Shown here one piece after another: positions 1-7,958 of a stretch of 43,575 nucleotides of DNA. The notes under the pieces are model-generated. The model saw only the letters and a program-made list of their open reading frames with translations, had not been told where the DNA came from and ran no database searches. Within the stretch, counting starts at the first letter, position 1. Every line of letters starts with the position of its first letter. Position numbers and translations under genes: made by a program. Origin of the DNA: Gammaproteobacteria bacterium (GTDB lineage: Bacteria; Pseudomonadota; Gammaproteobacteria; CAIRSR01); contig CAUYTW010000022.1 in the NCBI GenBank assembly GCA_963575715.1, positions 1 to 43,575 of the forward strand, written 5' to 3'.

Positions 1-76
1 TTTCTTCTTCCATCTTTCCTTTTTCTTCTTCCATCTTTCCTTTTTCTTCTTCCATCTTTCCTTTTTCTTCTTCCAT
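1..76. repeat. 21-bp tandem repeat inside cusB
   Basis: At least three and a half copies of a 21-bp unit (CTTCTTCCATCTTTCCTTTTT) with period exactly 21 run to the window edge. As 21 is divisible by 3, copy changes keep the cusB frame open. On the minus strand the unit encodes K-M-E-E-E-K-G. The number of copies beyond the edge is unknown. Confidence 0.9.
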
Positions 77-490
77 TTTTACCAAATTCATCCCGCAAAT
101 TGGGCATTTACCTGGATGATCCTGGAGAACAGACGGATCCATTGGACATTGATAGTAGAAAAGAATTTTTTGTTCAGATTTTGTATTCGTCTCCGTTTTT
201 CCTGGTTCTTCTTCCATTTTTACTAAGTGCATTCCGCAGATCGGGCATTCGCCTGGATGATTCTGTATAACCGAAGGATGCATTGGACATTGATAACGGA
301 TTTTCGCTGCTTGTGTAATTTCCAGTAGTGGAGTTTCGTGGATGGTTTGGTTTTTCCACCAAAGACTGGCTGCGACGATTGCCAAGCTAACGATCACTAA
401 AAATAAAAAAATTTTAATTCCGAAGTAACGCCGGGATTTTTGCGGTGCCAGATCAAGTGATGTGGTTGGAGGCATTGAATTATCAATCAT
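1..490 (-). CDS. cusB: CusB-type RND efflux periplasmic adaptor, partial (N-terminal part)
   Basis: Reading the minus strand from the ATG at 490 gives an open frame that runs off the window edge, about 163 codons. A cytoplasmic N-terminus of about 23 residues is followed by one hydrophobic segment (about 24-43). Then come two copies of the heavy-metal-binding domain: YQCPMHPSV...CPICGMHLV and YQCPMDPSV...CPICGMNLV. This domain heads many CusB/CzcB membrane-fusion proteins, which link the inner-membrane RND pump to the outer-membrane channel and hand over Cu(I)/Ag(I). The ATG overlaps the cusC stop codon by 4 nt (ATGA), so the two are translationally coupled. After the second domain the frame enters a run of KMEEEKG heptapeptide repeats. 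The adaptor body (barrel-sandwich and beta-barrel) and probably cusA lie outside the window. The family call is firm; copper over another metal is inferred. Confidence 0.85.
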   Translation of the reverse strand, partial: MIDNSMPPTTSLDLAPQKSRRYFGIKIFLFLVIVSLAIVAASLWWKNQTIHETPLLEITQAAKIRYQCPMHPSVIQNHPGECPICGMHLVKMEEEPGKTETNTKSEQKILFYYQCPMDPSVLQDHPGKCPICGMNLVKMEEEKGKMEEEKGKMEEEKGKMEEE

Positions 491-1752
491 AAATCTTCTC
501 CTACAATTCGTTCTATTTCTGCTAGGCGTACCTGTTCTTCCGTTTGAGCCTTAAATTGATTTTGTTTAGCCTGACGAATCTGACGCTGTGCATCAAGCAA
601 GGTGGAAAAATTCACTTTTCCGGTTTCATAACCAGCCAACGCTGCCTGAAAGGTCAATTCGGATTGAGGTAATAAACTATCAGTAATCAATATTTCTGTT
701 TTGCGTGCGGCGTCAATACCGGCAAGATTTTCCGCAAGATCGGCGATCAATTGATTCATAGTTGATTCTAGCCGCGAGCGCGTAGCGGAAAGCAAGGCTT
801 CCGATTCGCGTTCCTGGGCACGTCGCGGGGATTGCCTTAAAGGAATATTCACTTCGATCATCAATTCCCATTCCTTAATTGCATTTTGGTACTGAATAGG
901 TGAGATGCCTAAAGTAAAATCAGGATAACGGTTTTTGTAGGTAAGTTCACGCTCCTTTTCAGCAGCTTTAATACGGAATTCGTCGGACGACAGTAGCGGA
1001 TTATGGGAGCGGACGCGATCTTCCAGCGTAGTAAAATCCAATTTGGCCGCTAACGGGAGAGTACGCAATTTTTCAGGCTTGGCTAATGACGCAGTGGCGG
1101 GTCGCGCCAGCAGAGCATTCATGCGGATTTCTGCTTGACGACGTTCAGCTTCCAGGGTAAGCAGTTCGTTACGCATTCCAGTCTGCTCGATTTGTGCCCG
1201 AATGATGTCCTGTTGGCTGGCAAGCCCATTGACATAACGCACCTGGGTGATTTTTCCGAGCCAAATCATCAAATCGAGATTTTCTTGAGTCAGACGCTCG
1301 TTATGATAGAGATAATAAAGTTTTGCATAGATGGTTTTGATCTTGGCGGCGATTTCGTTCCAGACCCCTAATGTTTTTTTTCTGGTGCTTTCCGCTGTGA
1401 ATTCGGCTACCTCACGTTTCAACTGACGCTTCCCGAACCACGGCACGTCCTGTGTTAACAGATAACGGGTACTGCCGACCTGATTGGGAGCAAGGGTAGG
1501 GTTTTTTTCGCCCATGCGGGTGAGATCGCGCAATTCGGTACGGAATTTAGGATCGGGCAGGATACCCGCCGGTACGATGCGTTCGGTAGCGGCCTCGGCA
1601 TCGTAACGCGCAATAGCGAATTCTGAATTTCTTTCTCGCGCGAAAGCGAGAAGGCTTTCCACGTCATCCCCGAGTAGAGGCTCCTGCGCTTGCGCTGTCA
1701 AGCACAAAAACCCCGTAACGGCAACGAACAAGAAATGTTTTAACGGTTTCAT
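487..1752 (-). CDS. cusC: CusC/TolC-family outer-membrane efflux protein
   Basis: A 421-residue protein with a cleavable signal peptide (MKPLKHFLFVAVTGFLCLTA, cleavage probably after AQA). The body is long amphipathic helices in two repeats, as in outer-membrane efflux proteins of the TolC fold (two OEP domains, about 30-215 and 240-415). Motifs typical of CusC-like members include SQQDIIRAQ near 180 and the second-repeat version GKVNFSTLLDAQRQIRQA near 375. The length is normal. It would form the trimeric outer-membrane exit duct for the RND pump whose adaptor follows with a 4-nt overlap. An IS605-like palindromic element lies about 85 bp upstream, so the promoter probably lies in or beyond it. 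Confidence 0.88.
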   Translation of the reverse strand: MKPLKHFLFVAVTGFLCLTAQAQEPLLGDDVESLLAFARERNSEFAIARYDAEAATERIVPAGILPDPKFRTELRDLTRMGEKNPTLAPNQVGSTRYLLTQDVPWFGKRQLKREVAEFTAESTRKKTLGVWNEIAAKIKTIYAKLYYLYHNERLTQENLDLMIWLGKITQVRYVNGLASQQDIIRAQIEQTGMRNELLTLEAERRQAEIRMNALLARPATASLAKPEKLRTLPLAAKLDFTTLEDRVRSHNPLLSSDEFRIKAAEKERELTYKNRYPDFTLGISPIQYQNAIKEWELMIEVNIPLRQSPRRAQERESEALLSATRSRLESTMNQLIADLAENLAGIDAARKTEILITDSLLPQSELTFQAALAGYETGKVNFSTLLDAQRQIRQAKQNQFKAQTEEQVRLAEIERIVGEDL

Positions 1753-1836
1753 TGAAGCGAGCCAAGAAATGTGAACGCCCGCGACGATGTAAGCCTTACG
1801 CAGCGAAGCAGTGCGGTCAGCGGTAGAAGTTGGTTG

Positions 1837-1971
1837 TCATCAGTGTCTCCAAGAAACCTCGCCCTTCAAGGCGGGGAGGAAAGGAGACGGTTTTACAACC
1901 GTTCGTTAAAAACGCCGATCAATCTCAGACTTGTTTTCACAAGCCACGCGCTTTAGGGCGGGGTGATTGAC
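1837..1971 (-). mobile_element. Short IS200/IS605-like palindromic element (PATE-like), between cusC and manC
   Basis: On the minus strand the segment starts with a left-end-like palindrome (GTCAATCACC, then a GC-rich stem, then GGCTTGTGAA). It ends with a right-end-like palindrome (a CCTTGAAGG core followed by GAGGTTTCTTGGAGACACTG, then ATGA). Between them is a perfect 6-bp hairpin, ACGGTT-ttac-AACCGT (1887-1902). There is no transposase. This layout is that of non-autonomous elements moved by TnpA of the IS200/IS605 group. The same pair of ends, in the same order, bounds 36711-37116. Assignment is by end resemblance only. Confidence 0.5.
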
Positions 1972-1985
1972 GAATTAGCACTATC

Positions 1986-3449
1986 TCAATCTTGGCTGCG
2001 TCCGTAGGAATCATCGAAACGGACTATGTCGTCCTCGCCAAGATAACTTCCAGATTGGACTTCGATAATTTCGAGGGGGAGCTTTCCAGGATTTTCCAGA
2101 CGATGACGTACACCCAGTGGTATATAGGTAGATTGATTTTCAGTGAGAAGAAAAATTTGATCTTCCTGAGTAACTCGCGCAGTACCCTTGACCACTACCC
2201 AATGCTCCGCACGATGATGGTGCATCTGAAGTGACAGTTTTGCGCCAGGATTCACCACAATGCGCTTGACCTGGAAACGCTCGCCACGGTCTATTCCCTC
2301 GTAGCTTCCCCAAGGCCGATCAACCCGGCGGTGATCGATGCGTTCCGCGCGATTATCCTGCTTGAGCCGGCTGACTACTTCCTTGACATCTTGGGCGCGA
2401 TTTTTATTTGCCACCAGCACTGCGTCGGCAGTTTCAACAACCACCACGTCATCCATGCCCACCGTGGCCACTAAACGATGCTCGGCCAATACAAGTGAAT
2501 TATGGGTATCCAGGCTGATTACGTCTCCGCGAATCACGTTACCCGCTACGTCTTGGGGACTGATTTCCCAGAGCGACGGCCAGGCACCAACGTCCGACCA
2601 GCCAACGGTAAGCGGAATGACCACCGCATCGGTTGCCATGATTTGCTCCCTGCCGGTGACACGTTCCATGACCGCGTAGTCAATGGAATTAGCGGGACAA
2701 GCTGCAAAAAATGTTTTATCGATGAAATGAAAGTGACCATCATGACGCCCCGCCGCGTAAGCGGCACGGCAGGCTTCAACGATGAGCGGCTCGCAATGTT
2801 TCAGCACCCGGAGCCAGACTTGGCTGTTCATCATGAATATGCCGCTGTTCCAGAGATAGGTTCCCGCCGCCAGGTATTCTTGCGCAGTCGCAAAATTTGG
2901 TTTTTCCACGAAACAATCCAAATGATGCGCTTTTTCTTCTGCGACAGGAGCACCCAGTTGAAGATAACCATATCCAGTATGGGGAGAAGTGGGTACGATT
3001 CCAAAGGTCACCAAGCTGCCCCGTGCGGCCAACCTCGCTCCACGCACGACTGCATCCTGAAACGCCGGAAGATTAGTGATGACGTGATCAGCGGGCATAA
3101 CCAGCATCACCGTTCGCTGATCGGTTCGTTCCTCAAGGGCCAGAGCGGCGAGGGTCAACGCCGGTGCCGTGTTGCGTCCCTCGGGTTCGAGTATGACGCG
3201 CCACGGACTATGGCCTATCATCCGCAGCTGCTCCGTCACTAAAAATCGATGTTCCTCGTTGCACACGACCAGGGGCGCAGACAGGGTTCGTTCAGGCGCG
3301 GCAGCTAATCCCTCCAGACGGGTAACCGTCCGCTGCAACAAGCTTTGGTCGCCAGTCAGCGGTAGCATTTGTTTAGGATAGTGTTCCCGGGATAATGGCC
3401 ATAGACGGGTTCCAGCGCCGCCAGAGAGGATTACCGGTTGGATGTGCAT
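1986..3449 (-). CDS. manC: Bifunctional mannose-1-phosphate guanylyltransferase / mannose-6-phosphate isomerase
   Basis: 487 residues, the usual length for AlgA/ManC/CpsB type II phosphomannose isomerases. The N-terminal nucleotidyltransferase domain has GGAGTRLWPLSR (10-21), the conserved FVEKP and YLWNSGIFM. The C-terminal cupin (about 375-480) has RPWGSYEGID and the metal-binding MHHHRAEHW stretch. The enzyme interconverts fructose-6-P and mannose-6-P and makes GDP-mannose from mannose-1-P for exopolysaccharide or lipopolysaccharide. It stands alone: phosphomannomutase and glycosyltransferase genes are not adjacent. Its stop codon lies 14 nt from a left-end-like IS605 palindrome. Confidence 0.95.
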   Translation of the reverse strand: MHIQPVILSGGAGTRLWPLSREHYPKQMLPLTGDQSLLQRTVTRLEGLAAAPERTLSAPLVVCNEEHRFLVTEQLRMIGHSPWRVILEPEGRNTAPALTLAALALEERTDQRTVMLVMPADHVITNLPAFQDAVVRGARLAARGSLVTFGIVPTSPHTGYGYLQLGAPVAEEKAHHLDCFVEKPNFATAQEYLAAGTYLWNSGIFMMNSQVWLRVLKHCEPLIVEACRAAYAAGRHDGHFHFIDKTFFAACPANSIDYAVMERVTGREQIMATDAVVIPLTVGWSDVGAWPSLWEISPQDVAGNVIRGDVISLDTHNSLVLAEHRLVATVGMDDVVVVETADAVLVANKNRAQDVKEVVSRLKQDNRAERIDHRRVDRPWGSYEGIDRGERFQVKRIVVNPGAKLSLQMHHHRAEHWVVVKGTARVTQEDQIFLLTENQSTYIPLGVRHRLENPGKLPLEIIEVQSGSYLGEDDIVRFDDSYGRSQD

Positions 3450-3544
3450 AGGGAAGGTTCACGCATAGTATCTGATTTGTTAATCATTACTTACATTTAT
3501 TAATAAATTCTAAATTAAGGTAATAGTTCAAAAATAGTAACAGT

Positions 3545-3574
3545 TTGACAGTACTGAAATTTTACAGCTATAAT
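3545..3574 (+). promoter_or_regulatory. Consensus sigma-70 promoter without an obvious coding gene
   Basis: Perfect TTGACA (3545-3550) and perfect TATAAT (3569-3574) are separated by 18 nt. No start codon with a sensible frame follows. The next feature is a hairpin-rich segment ending in a strong palindrome at 3650-3693. Confidence 0.6.
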
Positions 3575-3581
3575 TCATTTG

Positions 3582-3697
3582 CTGTTATCGGAAAGGTACG
3601 TGGTTTCTGCAAGCAATCCTTTGCAGAATAAAACCTTTAAGGTACTAAAAAATAAAGAGATTGCATAGCGATAACTAAGCTATTCTCTTTATTTTAT
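3582..3697 (+). ncRNA. Candidate small RNA (promoter plus hairpins)
   Basis: Transcription from the consensus promoter would start near 3582. The transcript would contain a perfect 8-bp hairpin (TTCTGCAA, 8-nt loop, TTGCAGAA, 3605-3628) and end in a long hairpin with a U-rich 3' arm (3650-3697). No open frame is present. The length, about 115 nt, suits a bacterial small RNA. I do not recognise it as a known family. Confidence 0.35.
3650..3693. terminator. Long hairpin with A/U-rich flanks, probably bidirectional terminator
   Basis: Arms AATAAAGAGA-ttg-CATAGC and GCTAT-TCTCTTTATT enclose a loop of about 9 nt. An A tract lies 5' and a T-rich stretch 3', so either strand could terminate here. 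Confidence 0.55.
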
Positions 3698-3890
3698 ACG
3701 CGGTTGTGGAAAGGTAACTTTTCACACACTGGACAAACGGAATTCGGTTCTTGCTTCATCGAGGCTGCCCAAGGGATAGTTTGGTTATCGCCAGTAAGAT
3801 TCCTCATTGACGGGGGAGCCTTACGCGGTTTGCGTCGCAGCCGACAACTCCCCCAGGTCTCATAACCTCTCCACAGGCTTAAGGTTCCGT
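3697..3890 (-). pseudogene. Fossil of a tnpB 3' end (IS200/IS605 or IS1341 type)
   Basis: On the minus strand 3888-3860 reads R-N-L-K-P-V-E-R-L-stop, the signature C-terminal LKPVE of TnpB. A stop codon lies just upstream in the same frame, so the gene body is lost. In another frame the next 150 nt read SMKQEP near the end. That phrase often appears where the overlapping omega-RNA region of such elements is translated. Only the 3' tail survives. The identification rests on these two short motifs. Confidence 0.45.
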
Positions 3891-4206
3891 GGAACTCATG
3901 GTGCATCGTCATTATCAACCAGGCCCATTAAGTGAGTAAATAACCTAAATGAGCACTTGGATATAATAATTTTAGGCAGAGTATCTTTGTGCTTAGATAT
4001 CCATGAATAACCATATTCATGATATCAATTGATTACCGTGCTGCTCTTCTTTGCTACATAAAGACTTGTATCATCGAAGTTGCTTGCTGTCTATGAATGG
4101 CTTTTATGCAAGTTACAGGACAATAATAATTGTTAGGAGTTACATATTTGAATTTTAACTATTTAATTTTGCTAAAAAATTACTAACTTTTGGTTCCAAC
4201 ACCAAA
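3891..4206. other. Non-coding stretch with no recognised feature
   Basis: AT-rich sequence between the tnpB fossil and the hairpin upstream of the chemoreceptor. I see no credible open frame or RNA gene. It probably holds the chemoreceptor promoter, which I could not place. Confidence 0.5.
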
Positions 4207-4263
4207 GGCAGCGTTTCCTCCCTTCCACCCTGCGGGATTGAAGGGCTTCCACGCCGAGGATTT
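4207..4263 (+). promoter_or_regulatory. Palindromic leader hairpin (GGCG/CGCCG family) abutting a start codon
   Basis: A GGC-A-GCGTTTCC arm and a TTCCACGCCG arm enclose a CCCTTC...GAAGGG stem. CGCCG ends at 4256, 7 nt before the ATG at 4264. GAGGA directly after the hairpin can act as ribosome binding site. The same element, with CGCCG ending 7 and 8 nt before the start, precedes the genes at 32765 and 43343. It resembles right ends of IS200/IS605 elements, but its placement suggests a role in translation. Confidence 0.6.
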
Positions 4264-5856
4264 ATGAATATTCAAGCAGCGAATGTAAATTTTTCCTCCT
4301 CCGTTCCGTTGAAAAAATCCGATCAAAGGACAATTTTTCATAGCATTGGAACAAAACTTAACGCCCTCTTCATCGCGATGGTGACGTTGGTGTTCGGTGT
4401 CACGGGAACGATTAATTTTTTTGAAACGAAATCAGTGTTGATGGCACGCCTTGAGGATAAAAATGCTCAAGTCAAAGCACGGCTTCAGGTCAGTGTTTCT
4501 CGGGCTTTGTGGGATTTACAAACCGATGGTGTGGCTGGTCTTCTTCAGGCAGAAATGGCAGATGAAGATTTATTAGCAATTGCTGTAACGGCTCAGGATC
4601 AATTCATCGCGGGTTATCGCCGAGATACGAATGGAAACTTGAATGCACTAAACAAGTCAATCATCCTCGACGGAATATCTCGTGATTTTGATCTTTCCTA
4701 TCTATCGGAAGGAAAGGAACAGCCTGTAGGTAAAGTTACCTTCACCCGCTCACTAGATCGTCTGGTGCAAGAATCACGCGCGGTTTTATGGCAAACTCTG
4801 TTCGAGATTATGATTGCCGACTTTGTGCTAATCGTCGGGCTTTCATTAGGGCTGCGCTTGCTGGTTTTACGTCCAATCGTGCAAACTCAAAAAGCACTGG
4901 ATCAAATCGCCGAGGGCGATGCAGATCTTACCTTTCGGCTTAATGATAAACGTTGTGACGAACTCGGAGCGATGGCAATAAGTTTTAATACTTTCACCGC
5001 CGGATTGCGGGAGATGATTTCTCAAATGCAAGACAGCGCTACTGAATTATTATCCACGGCGCATGAAACAAGCTCCATTACGGAGAAAATTCATCAATCG
5101 CTACGACAGGAAAAATCAGAGACGGTGAAAGTTGCTAATGCCGTAGCCAATTTGGTCAAACAAATTGAAATTATTACCAATCATGCCCGATCTGCTGTCT
5201 CGACCGCAAAGGTTTCCGATAAACAAGCTCGTTTTGGTCAAACTGTTGTCAATGATGGCATTACTATCATGAACGGCTTGCGCCGCGAGATGGAAAAAAG
5301 TATGGAAGTGGTTCAATCGTTGGCTTCGGATGCAGAACAAATTGGTCGAGTAGTCGAAGTAATTCAGGCAATTACCCAACAAACCAATTTATTGGCATTG
5401 AACGCTGCCATTGAAGCTGCGCGCGCAGGCGAAAATGGACGAGGATTTGCGGTGGTAGCCGATGAAGTACGCAAATTGGCCACCCGCACCCAAACTTCTA
5501 CAGAAGATATTCAGGCGATGATTCAACGTCTTCAGGATAGCGTGCGTCAAATAGTGATTGTCATGAAAACCAGTCAAAATCAGGTTAAGTCTGCGGTGGA
5601 TAACGTTGATCACGCAGCGGCGCGCATGACCGAAGTTAGTGAATCGATTCAGTGCATCGCCACCATCAACCATGATATTTCCCTTGCCTCCAATACCCAA
5701 AATAGCGCGGTGATGGGGATCAATACTAGCGTGCGGATGCTCGATCAATTAATGGCGGATACCGAGCAAGGAGCATCGCACAATTTTCAGGCAAGCCAAC
5801 AATTAGCTAATTTGGCCAGCGCGATGAAAACGCTTGTGGAACGCTTCAAGGTATAA
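4264..5856 (+). CDS. Methyl-accepting chemotaxis protein (transmembrane, HAMP)
   Basis: 530 residues. A first membrane segment (about 31-52) is followed by a periplasmic sensor region of about 125 residues with no domain I recognise. The second membrane segment (about 181-201) leads into a HAMP domain (about 203-255). The cytoplasmic signalling domain has the conserved hairpin tip [20 protein letters not shown] and [15 protein letters not shown]. There is no C-terminal CheR-binding pentapeptide (it ends VERFKV). It would pass ligand information to a CheA/CheW array encoded elsewhere. It shares its unusual leader hairpin with the cheY-like gene at 32765. Confidence 0.93.
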   Translation: MNIQAANVNFSSSVPLKKSDQRTIFHSIGTKLNALFIAMVTLVFGVTGTINFFETKSVLMARLEDKNAQVKARLQVSVSRALWDLQTDGVAGLLQAEMADEDLLAIAVTAQDQFIAGYRRDTNGNLNALNKSIILDGISRDFDLSYLSEGKEQPVGKVTFTRSLDRLVQESRAVLWQTLFEIMIADFVLIVGLSLGLRLLVLRPIVQTQKALDQIAEGDADLTFRLNDKRCDELGAMAISFNTFTAGLREMISQMQDSATELLSTAHETSSITEKIHQSLRQEKSETVKVANAVANLVKQIEIITNHARSAVSTAKVSDKQARFGQTVVNDGITIMNGLRREMEKSMEVVQSLASDAEQIGRVVEVIQAITQQTNLLALNAAIEAARAGENGRGFAVVADEVRKLATRTQTSTEDIQAMIQRLQDSVRQIVIVMKTSQNQVKSAVDNVDHAAARMTEVSESIQCIATINHDISLASNTQNSAVMGINTSVRMLDQLMADTEQGASHNFQASQQLANLASAMKTLVERFKV

Positions 5857-5919
5857 TAGCGTTTCCAATTTAACAATAATGATATTATTTTGATTTTCTC
5901 TTCTATTAAAGTAATTCAC

Positions 5920-6120
5920 ATGTCCATAATGCCTAGCGGTTCTTTAAAACTCAACACAACCGAGGTGCCCGCGTCTGCCAAGGAGTTCCTCAACTATTGT
6001 GAAACTGAATATGAACATCGCGCCAGCTCCGAAAACCCATTTGACGAATCTCTGTTTCGCAGCGCAATTGACCTGGTTGTGAATAAACTTCACCATCTGG
6101 AAAATCGAGGGTGCGCATGA
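5920..6120 (+). CDS. Small hypothetical protein coupled to the SMC-like ATPase
   Basis: 66 residues from the ATG at 5920 (an upstream TTG at 5890 would add 10). Its stop overlaps the next start as ATGA (6117-6120), a strong sign that it is real and translated with the ATPase. It is soluble, acidic in the middle (FLNYCETEYEHRASSENPFDES) and predicted mostly helical, with no known motif. A subunit or regulator of the ATPase is the natural guess from the overlap; no function can be read from the sequence. Confidence 0.6.
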   Translation: MSIMPSGSLKLNTTEVPASAKEFLNYCETEYEHRASSENPFDESLFRSAIDLVVNKLHHLENRGCA

Positions 6121-7955
6121 TTATTACCAGTATTCTTGGAGAAAATATATTAAAGTATCTTCATCTCGATCTTACCTATCTTCCCGGAGAAGGAATTATC
6201 GCAATCAGTGGAGAGAATGAATCTGGTAAAAGCACCATCGGTGAAACGATATGTTTTGCCCTGTTTGGACGAACTTTTTCCCTCGAACCAAGATATATTA
6301 AAAAAATTATTCGTTGGGGAGAGTCTCATTGTTCGGTTATCATTACTTTTCGACAAGGCAGCGAACATTATCGCCTTTCGCGTATTATTGATAATCAAGG
6401 TAATCATGGTGCGAAATTATCACGTCTGGATAATGAATTATTAATTGCTAATGGCGTGTCGGCAGTGTCGAGCGCCATCAATGATTTGCTCGGCTATGAT
6501 TTTGATGATTTTATCAACTCTTTTTATCTGGCACAACGTGAAATCATTACACCACATCCAAGAAGCGAAACAGTAAAAATAATGGCTGGTATTGCTCCTT
6601 TGGAGTGCGTGGCTAAAAAATTTGATGTCGAAATCTCGCTGGAAAAGCAAGAACTCGCCAGCGATGAACAAAAAATTAACGAGATTAAATCGGATTTAGC
6701 GGATCTATCTTTCGACAAAGCACAATTACGCATATTACGTAAGCAGTACACTACTAATAATGACATCCTTAGCGAACTTCGCCGAAAATTTAAACGACTA
6801 GAACAGGCAAATCGTCATTATAAAGAAACCCTTCCATTAATCCACGCCAGCCACTCGATTCTGGGTACAACTAAATTTTTGAACAAATTATTATTATTGT
6901 TAACGATTATGGTCAGCGGGGGATGGTTGTTACTTGCACAATTCCCTGAAAATCCCCCGGCAGGCTGGATTGTTGCTTATTTGACGATGGTCATTCCAAA
7001 CTGGACGCAATATCAGATTGAATATTTACAATGGAGTTTATTTGGCATTCTTGGCATGTTCGCATGGTTGTTATTTTTTTTGGTTCTGAATGCTATTTTG
7101 AACAGACGCATCCAACGTCTAGAGGGAGAACGTATCAGTCTGGCGGTGACTTTGCGTAAAATTTATCATAGCGCCAATGTTTATCGTTCCATTGAAATTA
7201 GTCTGGCAGGGCTGGAGCATCCAGCAGATGAAGAGGTTCATCACATTGCGCAACGGATTATTGATAACGCCACCACTTTGCTTGAAATTGAAAGCATCGT
7301 CAATCGTACCCTGACTTGGCTGCATACGCTCTCCAATCAATATGAACAAATGGTATCTAGTCTTGATGCCACGATTATTCGTGAAGAAGAAAAACAACGC
7401 AAAGCGGAACATCTGGACGGTTTAAGCAAAAAACTCGATGCCACTATTAACGAGCATCACCGACGAATTGCAGTACGTCATTTGGCAAATGAATTACTTC
7501 AAGGTGCCTGTGGGCGTGTCGCACAACGTTTTAACCGCGATGTGCGTGATTTGGTCGGTATGACATTACCATTATTTACCGACGGACGTTATCAATATCT
7601 TCGTATCGATAATGATTTGAACGTCAGAATTTTTTCCAAGGAGAAACACGATTTCATGGATCTTGACGAAGTATCGAGTGGCACTCAACGGCAAACTATG
7701 CTTGCCCTCCGACTCACCTTGGCGCGGCATCTGTTGGAACGTACTAAGGGAATGCCGCAATTCCTGTTTCTTGATGAGCTGTTTGCTTTTTTTGATGAAA
7801 GTCGCACGCGGCAATCATTGGAGGTATTACCAAAACTCAATGACAACCTCAAACAGATTTGGGTCGTCGCTCAATCCTTTCGGGAAGAAGTCAAATCAAA
7901 CTTTTCCGCGCATATCGAATGTCTCCGCGACAAACTACATCAGACGAATAGATAA
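6117..7955 (+). CDS. SMC/Rad50-like ATPase with two membrane segments in the coiled coil (YhaN-like architecture)
   Basis: 612 residues from the ATG that overlaps the preceding stop; the GAGG at 6107-6110 is its ribosome site. The N-terminal half-domain has Walker A GENESGKST (32-40) and a Q-loop in FYLAQREI (about 140). A coiled coil (about 175-240) is followed by hydrophobic segments at about 258-275 and 307-328, then a second coiled coil. The C-terminal half has the ABC signature SSGTQRQTMLALRLTLAR and Walker B FLFLDELFAFFDE. Both ATP half-sites look intact. Two membrane spans in the hinge region recall Bacillus YhaN, but no YhaO/SbcD nuclease is adjacent. DNA or membrane-linked repair is inferred from the fold only. 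prmA begins 3 nt later. Confidence 0.8.
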   Translation: MIITSILGENILKYLHLDLTYLPGEGIIAISGENESGKSTIGETICFALFGRTFSLEPRYIKKIIRWGESHCSVIITFRQGSEHYRLSRIIDNQGNHGAKLSRLDNELLIANGVSAVSSAINDLLGYDFDDFINSFYLAQREIITPHPRSETVKIMAGIAPLECVAKKFDVEISLEKQELASDEQKINEIKSDLADLSFDKAQLRILRKQYTTNNDILSELRRKFKRLEQANRHYKETLPLIHASHSILGTTKFLNKLLLLLTIMVSGGWLLLAQFPENPPAGWIVAYLTMVIPNWTQYQIEYLQWSLFGILGMFAWLLFFLVLNAILNRRIQRLEGERISLAVTLRKIYHSANVYRSIEISLAGLEHPADEEVHHIAQRIIDNATTLLEIESIVNRTLTWLHTLSNQYEQMVSSLDATIIREEEKQRKAEHLDGLSKKLDATINEHHRRIAVRHLANELLQGACGRVAQRFNRDVRDLVGMTLPLFTDGRYQYLRIDNDLNVRIFSKEKHDFMDLDEVSSGTQRQTMLALRLTLARHLLERTKGMPQFLFLDELFAFFDESRTRQSLEVLPKLNDNLKQIWVVAQSFREEVKSNFSAHIECLRDKLHQTNR

Positions 7956-7958
7956 TCC

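Noticed and set aside
1771-1956. Open frame of 61 codons upstream of cusC
   Set aside because: It runs through the IS605-like palindromes and has no ribosome site or homology.
2502-3242. 246-codon open frame opposite manC
   Set aside because: Antisense shadow of a conserved gene; no motif of its own.
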